A stretch of DNA of 41,926 bases from Candidatus Parepulonipiscium sp. PG-Nuni2H_MBin01 (GTDB lineage Bacteria > Bacillota > Clostridia > Lachnospirales > Cellulosilyticaceae), in contig MDJM01000040.1 in assembly GCA_001994995.1 (NCBI GenBank), forward strand, positions 1 to 41,926. Reading direction: 5' to 3'. The translations under genes were made by a program, and so were the position numbers. Under the pieces are notes generated by a model. It worked only from the letters and a program-made list of their open reading frames with translations, did not search any database and was not told the origin of the DNA. Of this stretch, positions 40,201 to 41,926 are shown in pieces. Every line of letters starts with the position of its first letter. The stretch's first letter is position 1.

Positions 40201-41197
40201 AGCTGGAAAAACGTATGTTATTTCTTTTGATGCTAAATCAGATGAGGCTAGAGATATTTTAGTTGAAATCCCTAGTACTACAACGACTAGCACGTATAAT
40301 AGAGACGCTGCATTTGGTAATCATCATACTATAGTGCCAATTGGTACAGATATGGAGACTCATACGTTTACGGTTACTGCAGATGGTAATGGTGCGATTA
40401 AGTTTAATTTCTGCCTTGGTAACATTGGTAATACTCCGTTTAGTGAACATGATATTGTGTTCGATAATGTTTGGTTATTTGATTTAGATGATGATGGCAG
40501 TGGTACTGATGAAGGTGATGGCAGCGGTACTGATGAAGGCGATGGCAATAATGGCGATGGCAATAATGGTGATGGAAATATTAGTGGGACTGAAGTTGGC
40601 GAGAACTTAGTTACAAATGGAAGCTTTGATACTACTGATAATTGGTTCCAATGGATAACTGGTGATATAGATGGAAATTGGGAGAGAGAAGATATAGAGA
40701 TTGTAAATCGTAACGAGTATATATCCACTTCAACATACCAATCGACTACTACACGTAGCGCAATTAGTTTATCAACTACTAAGAGTGCTATACAATTAAG
40801 CTCTAGTGATTATGCGGCAAAAATTGATGTAGATAATACAAAAGTCAGCAACGGTAGTCAGGCTAATGAATTCTGGCATACGCAATTAGGCCAAGAAGGC
40901 TTTGCGATAAGGCCTGGGGTATTTTATAAAGTATCATTTGATGCATACTCTAGTGTTAACAGAGATATTGTTGTTGAAGTTGGCACTACATCTACAAATG
41001 GTACTCAATATGGCGATAATGCTAACCATACTTTAGTGTCAGGTATAGGTCCTGCGATGGAAACTTATTCGTATATAGTTACTGGTGGGGATACTGACAA
41101 TTCCAAAATACTTTTCCATCTTGGAAATGTAAATGATACGCCACAAGAAGAACACTTTGTTTTAATTGATAACGTTACAATAATAGAAATAGAATAA
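34277..41197 (+). CDS. Giant SLH-anchored GH16 laminarinase-like enzyme with many carbohydrate-binding modules
   Basis: 2306 residues, exported (signal peptide 1-27, cut near TFA-TEQ) and held on the wall by three SLH repeats (about 32-78, 92-140, 153-205). Next come a beta-strand-rich region (215-350), a Ser/Thr linker, a chitobiase C-terminal-type module (406-485), a Pro-Glu-Thr linker (488-600), a second such module (603-681) and the GH16 domain (690-948). The catalytic G-E-I-D-I-M-E places the nucleophile at Glu817 and acid/base at Glu822, in the beta-1,3-glucanase/laminarinase style. After it come about seven CBM4/9-like modules (978-1131, 1147-1270, 1284-1425, 1530-1685, 1694-1836, 1918-2072, 2110-2306), an Ig-like module (1428-1523) and a third chitobiase-type module (1837-1913). 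Exact substrate unproven. Confidence 0.93.
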   Translation: MSKTIKKAIATCLSISMVLSIGPTFATEQPAFNDISNHWAQSSIKMLTEVGLLGGYEDGTFRPNANITRAELAVCLQRIFGLDYKSTYKIYGDVQQDVWYSPAVAVVGGLGIMNSYDNKFYPNEYATREEVAYAIVQAYRLYDIELTSVADIDALFTDGENVSEWAEAAMEVLVTEGLIAGRPDGTLDPTGDITRAEVVTLFDNVTGRFFTVEGEYVDFEEDNNVVINTPDVVLKDAVIEGNLYIAQGVGDGDITLENVEVKGTLYIEGGGENSIYLKDSKVNKVVVDKHDHKIRVHGDASTTVSEMVVQSGTVIEGDLYIKEVIVEVANVILNVVPDILLLIDETITVSVNDVEISSDDLSDDLSIADIITSDTTTSTTTSTSSTFDYSYSGGYYWEWDYSVSQVATPVISLSSGTYEGAQQVSLSVTTSNADIYYTLDGSMPTSDSTLYSGPITIDESVTLRAIAIRSGYTNSAVTSATYVITETIEPETPDPETPDPETPDPETPEPETPDPETPDPETPDPDPETPDPETPDPDPETPDPETPDPDPETPEPETPDPETPDPDPETPDPETPDPDPETPDPETPDPDPETPDPEIPDITLEAPQIYLQEGAYDVPQQASIWVEPGTTVHYTLDGTDPTVESAEYKSPITIDTSLTLKAIAAKDGVTSEISTAKYIITSSSVDETDRKWNLVWEDEFNSIDETKWQFQIGTSADGGPEYWGNNEQQYYTKENSTISADGELVISALSENMGDRTYTSSRLWTNPAVAEGEFEGFSATYGKFEARISLPAGDGLWPAFWLLPVDSPYGGWAAGGEIDIMEARGRVPGEVDGTIHYGGPWPNNVYSGGSYHFEDGTDITDYHTYAVEWLPGEINWYVDDVLYHTENNWYSKDPNESFEYAFPAPFDQEFYIILNLAVGGTYDGNLTPGTLNAGDAEMKVDYVRVYELDGGYDEDILPPTYEKDDYPEDSRQPSDDGNFVLDPNLTDVVSEDTLNTQKWNFLTAEGGAGNVTQLNGEDGVMVNITSAGSQTYSIQLIDHFPLATGRIYELEFDAKADGTRTMTTVFGSGEEKGWTKYSEANTSTLKDDWDTYTYRFMMTADTDPVGRVEFNMGTNATNVYLRDVSVKEVDYLYDYEEPKEPTLDGNHIYNGRFDLGDGGSVFWEGDATISKGSATIKAGEMLYQRAVSMLGGNTYELTFDATVNGMDNLELSFTENPYLRTMLASETIMLKDGTNTIELELDNDYQGYGTFLLTGGSSGSVEIDNVVLKRTTNNNVDWDTIKLYPLTNGDFSNGTTGWDLYDEWTGSSFSVEDGVGKVNVASLGSNAWSVMLMNSDIEFTNGFEYGVTFDIWSDVERTVDVALEDGSYDRIVDDSIQINAQKQTFTYQFDINSADTRTLKFLLGNVEGGAAGNVYIDNVDMYAILAPIGPSTSLTADSTDNKLGEDIEIAYVAKDTSWSEQSWAQTDWEDAITAVLVDGKAVTSYSVADGVIKFDANTFTQAGDYSIVIEATDYFDSAVTQKIFSADGNLIINGDFETNDMSGWNVNQEAGESIVDATDGSAQITIIDNGGQHPEWNVDYSWSTCFGQNISVETGKTYLIEFDAKSTIARPIGIELKKNDWEAKPIDQMINLTTDMETYTIQYTASEDLDDVPFTFLLGYMNNNGFTTTDSQHTITIDNISIKEHTFELTGEDRVYNGNFDDGEMGWTLFSYVDADAEFEVVNGEGIAKIVDRPGGALWSVALQQSFFTFEEGTEYMLTFDAKADSERTIPVELQQNDGNLLDGASVSREVTIGTVMDTYQLYFTPTSDTMRLRFLLGLQGASTFTFDNVSLVKAPLRPDAPIIEIADSADGKEITLTGNGNIYYTIDGSTPTASSSEYTAPFTLTETATIKAVVISDGISSEVTTELCLIVDSSNVTNLLSNGGFDDNTAWQYWNGGEDTNIVAENGTFTITVDNTNGGEFWHTQLFQSGVNIEAGKTYVISFDAKSDEARDILVEIPSTTTTSTYNRDAAFGNHHTIVPIGTDMETHTFTVTADGNGAIKFNFCLGNIGNTPFSEHDIVFDNVWLFDLDDDGSGTDEGDGSGTDEGDGNNGDGNNGDGNISGTEVGENLVTNGSFDTTDNWFQWITGDIDGNWEREDIEIVNRNEYISTSTYQSTTTRSAISLSTTKSAIQLSSSDYAAKIDVDNTKVSNGSQANEFWHTQLGQEGFAIRPGVFYKVSFDAYSSVNRDIVVEVGTTSTNGTQYGDNANHTLVSGIGPAMETYSYIVTGGDTDNSKILFHLGNVNDTPQEEHFVLIDNVTIIEIE
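35741..36072 (+). repeat. Tandem DPETP-coding repeat (linker of the giant enzyme)
   Basis: About 330 bases of tandem 15-base units and a 21-base variant, coding D-P-E-T-P and D-P-D-P-E-T-P, with codon changes between CCA/CCG and GAT/CCT. The linker separates the SLH anchor from the catalytic part and should be extended and negatively charged. Copy number may differ between cells by slippage. Confidence 0.9.
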
Positions 41198-41201
41198 AAC
41201 T

Positions 41202-41235
41202 AAAACGGGCTGTAGTTAATACGGTCCGTTTTTTT
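41202..41235 (+). terminator. Intrinsic terminator after the giant enzyme gene
   Basis: AAAACGGGCTGT (41202-41213) pairs with ACGGTCCGTTTT (41221-41232) with G-T wobbles and a 7-base loop, ending in seven T. Confidence 0.85.
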
Positions 41236-41324
41236 GTTATGAAAAGTTAAGTCAAGGTTTATAAGAATAAAATCCATTGAAATAGGCAAAATTAAATATC
41301 TGAAACAGGGAGGGTGTTAAAAGT

Positions 41325-41528
41325 ATGGTAATGTCACAAATCACTCAAGAGGAATGGGATACTTTTAAATTTGAAGAAGGCAGAGCTGAAGGTAAAGCTG
41401 AAGGCAGAGCTGAAGGTAAAATTGAATTGTTATATACTGAGTTAAACTATACTGCTGATAAAATAGCGACTAAATTAAATCTACCGCTTAAAGAAGTTCA
41501 ACAGATTATTAAAAGGCTTGATTTATAG
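41325..41528 (+). CDS. 67-residue orphan resembling the tail of an Rpn/PD-(D/E)XK transposase
   Basis: A short protein with its own GGGAGGG site ten bases before ATG. The middle is a charged repeat E-G-R-A-E-G-K-A-E-G-R-A-E-G-K (four 12-base units), and the end reads Y-T-A-D-K-I-A-T-K-L-N-L-P-L-K-E-V-Q-Q-I-I, a helix-turn-helix-like tail. This combination is typical of the C-terminus of Rpn-family recombination-promoting nucleases/putative transposases (PDDEXK_2), whose nuclease domain is absent; the frame just upstream has stops. It may be a remnant that still has expression signals, or a genuine small protein. Function unknown. Confidence 0.6.
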   Translation: MVMSQITQEEWDTFKFEEGRAEGKAEGRAEGKIELLYTELNYTADKIATKLNLPLKEVQQIIKRLDL

Positions 41529-41544
41529 TAGATTTTAGGAGGCC

Positions 41545-41576
41545 CCAATTGTTAGATTTTTAGCTCTAACAATTGG
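41545..41576. repeat. Perfect 12-base inverted repeat after the 67-residue orphan
   Basis: CCAATTGTTAGA (41545-41556) and TCTAACAATTGG (41565-41576) are exact complements around an 8-base loop, with a further GGC/GCC pair outside (41541-41543 with 41579-41581). The nearest T-run begins about 20 bases later, so termination is uncertain. It could be a terminator, a folded RNA element or the trace of a mobile element end. Confidence 0.65.
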
Positions 41577-41605
41577 TAGCCGGTACATAAATAGGTTTTT
41601 TTTAT

Positions 41606-41640
41606 AAAAAAAATAGACTAATAGAACAAGCCATTAGTCT
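41606..41640 (-). terminator. Intrinsic terminator of the second SLH protein gene
   Basis: On the - strand AGACTAAT pairs with ATTAGTCT (41633-41640 with 41615-41622), 10-base loop, then A and eight T (41606-41613 as A on the + strand). The stop codon of the SLH gene lies inside the stem. Confidence 0.8.
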
Positions 41641-41926
41641 TCTAAATTTGAATAACGTGTAATAGTAGCAGAGATTTCCGCTCTTGTAGCGCCGCCTTTT
41701 GGGTCTAACATATTATCTTCTTTCCCACCGATAATTCCATTTCCTATACCCCATTGCATAGCATATGCTGACCACGCTGAAATATCGATTGAATCGCTAA
41801 ATGTAGAAATTCTACCTAAGTTTTCAATCGGAATACCTTGGAACTGCGCTAAATTGTAAAGTACTACTATTAGCTGCTCGCGTGTAACTAATTCGTTCGG
41901 ACGAAATGTGCCGTCTTCAAAGCCGC
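41634..41926 (-). CDS. SLH-domain protein, C-terminal end (5' part outside window)
   Basis: The last 96 or so residues of a protein read from the window edge to TAA at 41634-41636. They hold the end of one SLH repeat (F-E-D-G-T-F-R-P-N-E-L-V-T-R-E-Q-L) and a complete last one (D-I-S-A-W-S-A-Y-A-M-Q-W-G, then N-M-L-D-P-K-G-G-A-T-R-A-E-I). The repeats sit at the C-terminus, opposite to the giant GH16 protein, whose SLH repeats are N-terminal. The function of the missing part is not visible. It converges on the 67-residue orphan, with its own terminator between. Confidence 0.88.
   Translation of the reverse strand, partial: GFEDGTFRPNELVTREQLIVVLYNLAQFQGIPIENLGRISTFSDSIDISAWSAYAMQWGIGNGIIGGKEDNMLDPKGGATRAEISATITRYSNLED

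Noticed and set aside
41236..41324. Remnant of the Rpn nuclease domain upstream of the 67-residue gene
   Set aside because: The 89-base stretch has stops in the frame of the gene and no recognisable PD-(D/E)XK residues in the others.

Overview
The window reads as an AT-rich Firmicutes chromosome of the class Clostridia, most likely in or near Lachnospirales. The evidence is the sporulation phosphatase gene spoIIE, the conserved order spoIIE-tilS-hpt-ftsH followed by birA-dusB-greA-lysS, strong GGAGG ribosome binding sites, many GTG/TTG/ATG start choices, and S-layer-homology (SLH) anchored polysaccharidases. The gene set (two heparinase II/III-type lyases, a KdgF cupin, a TRAP importer and a giant GH16 laminarinase-like enzyme) suggests a user of algal polysaccharides such as alginate and laminarin. 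A herbivorous-fish-gut symbiont of the Epulopiscium/Cellulosilyticum kind would fit, but that is inference, not something the sequence proves.

Layout. Positions 1-7112 (+ strand) hold an uptake and degradation island: two ABC sugar-importer permeases, two different heparinase II/III-family lyases with overlapping ends, kdgF, a small unknown four-helix membrane protein, and an HTH-only IclR-type mini regulator. Positions 7165-8042 (- strand) hold tadA and a small unknown gene. Positions 8160-16620 (- strand) hold five consecutive cyclic-di-GMP turnover genes: two membrane diguanylate cyclases, one degenerate-GGDEF/EAL phosphodiesterase, and a tandem pair of paralogous GGDEF proteins with GAF-like tails. 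purH follows, divergent from a small exported, membrane-anchored protein. Positions 19056-30841 (- strand) are the housekeeping block greA-lysS, dusB/birA, ftsH, hpt, tilS and spoIIE. From 31152 to the end there is a complete TRAP transporter (dctP-dctQ-dctM), a 2306-residue SLH/GH16/multi-CBM surface enzyme, a 67-residue orphan that looks like the tail of an Rpn/PD-(D/E)XK transposase, and on the - strand the C-terminal end of a second SLH protein cut by the window edge.

How it fits together. The giant GH16 protein would be fixed to the cell wall by SLH repeats and cut beta-1,3-glucans outside the cell. Oligosaccharides from uronate polymers would enter through the ABC importer, be split by the two lyases, and the unsaturated uronate would be opened to the linear keto acid with help from KdgF. 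The TRAP system could import free uronates or other organic acids. The c-di-GMP cluster could tie surface behaviour to nutrient state, but no c-di-GMP effector or riboswitch is visible here, so that link is unproven. No tRNA, rRNA, CRISPR array or intact insertion sequence was seen. The only gene-free stretch above 300 bases is between spoIIE and dctP.
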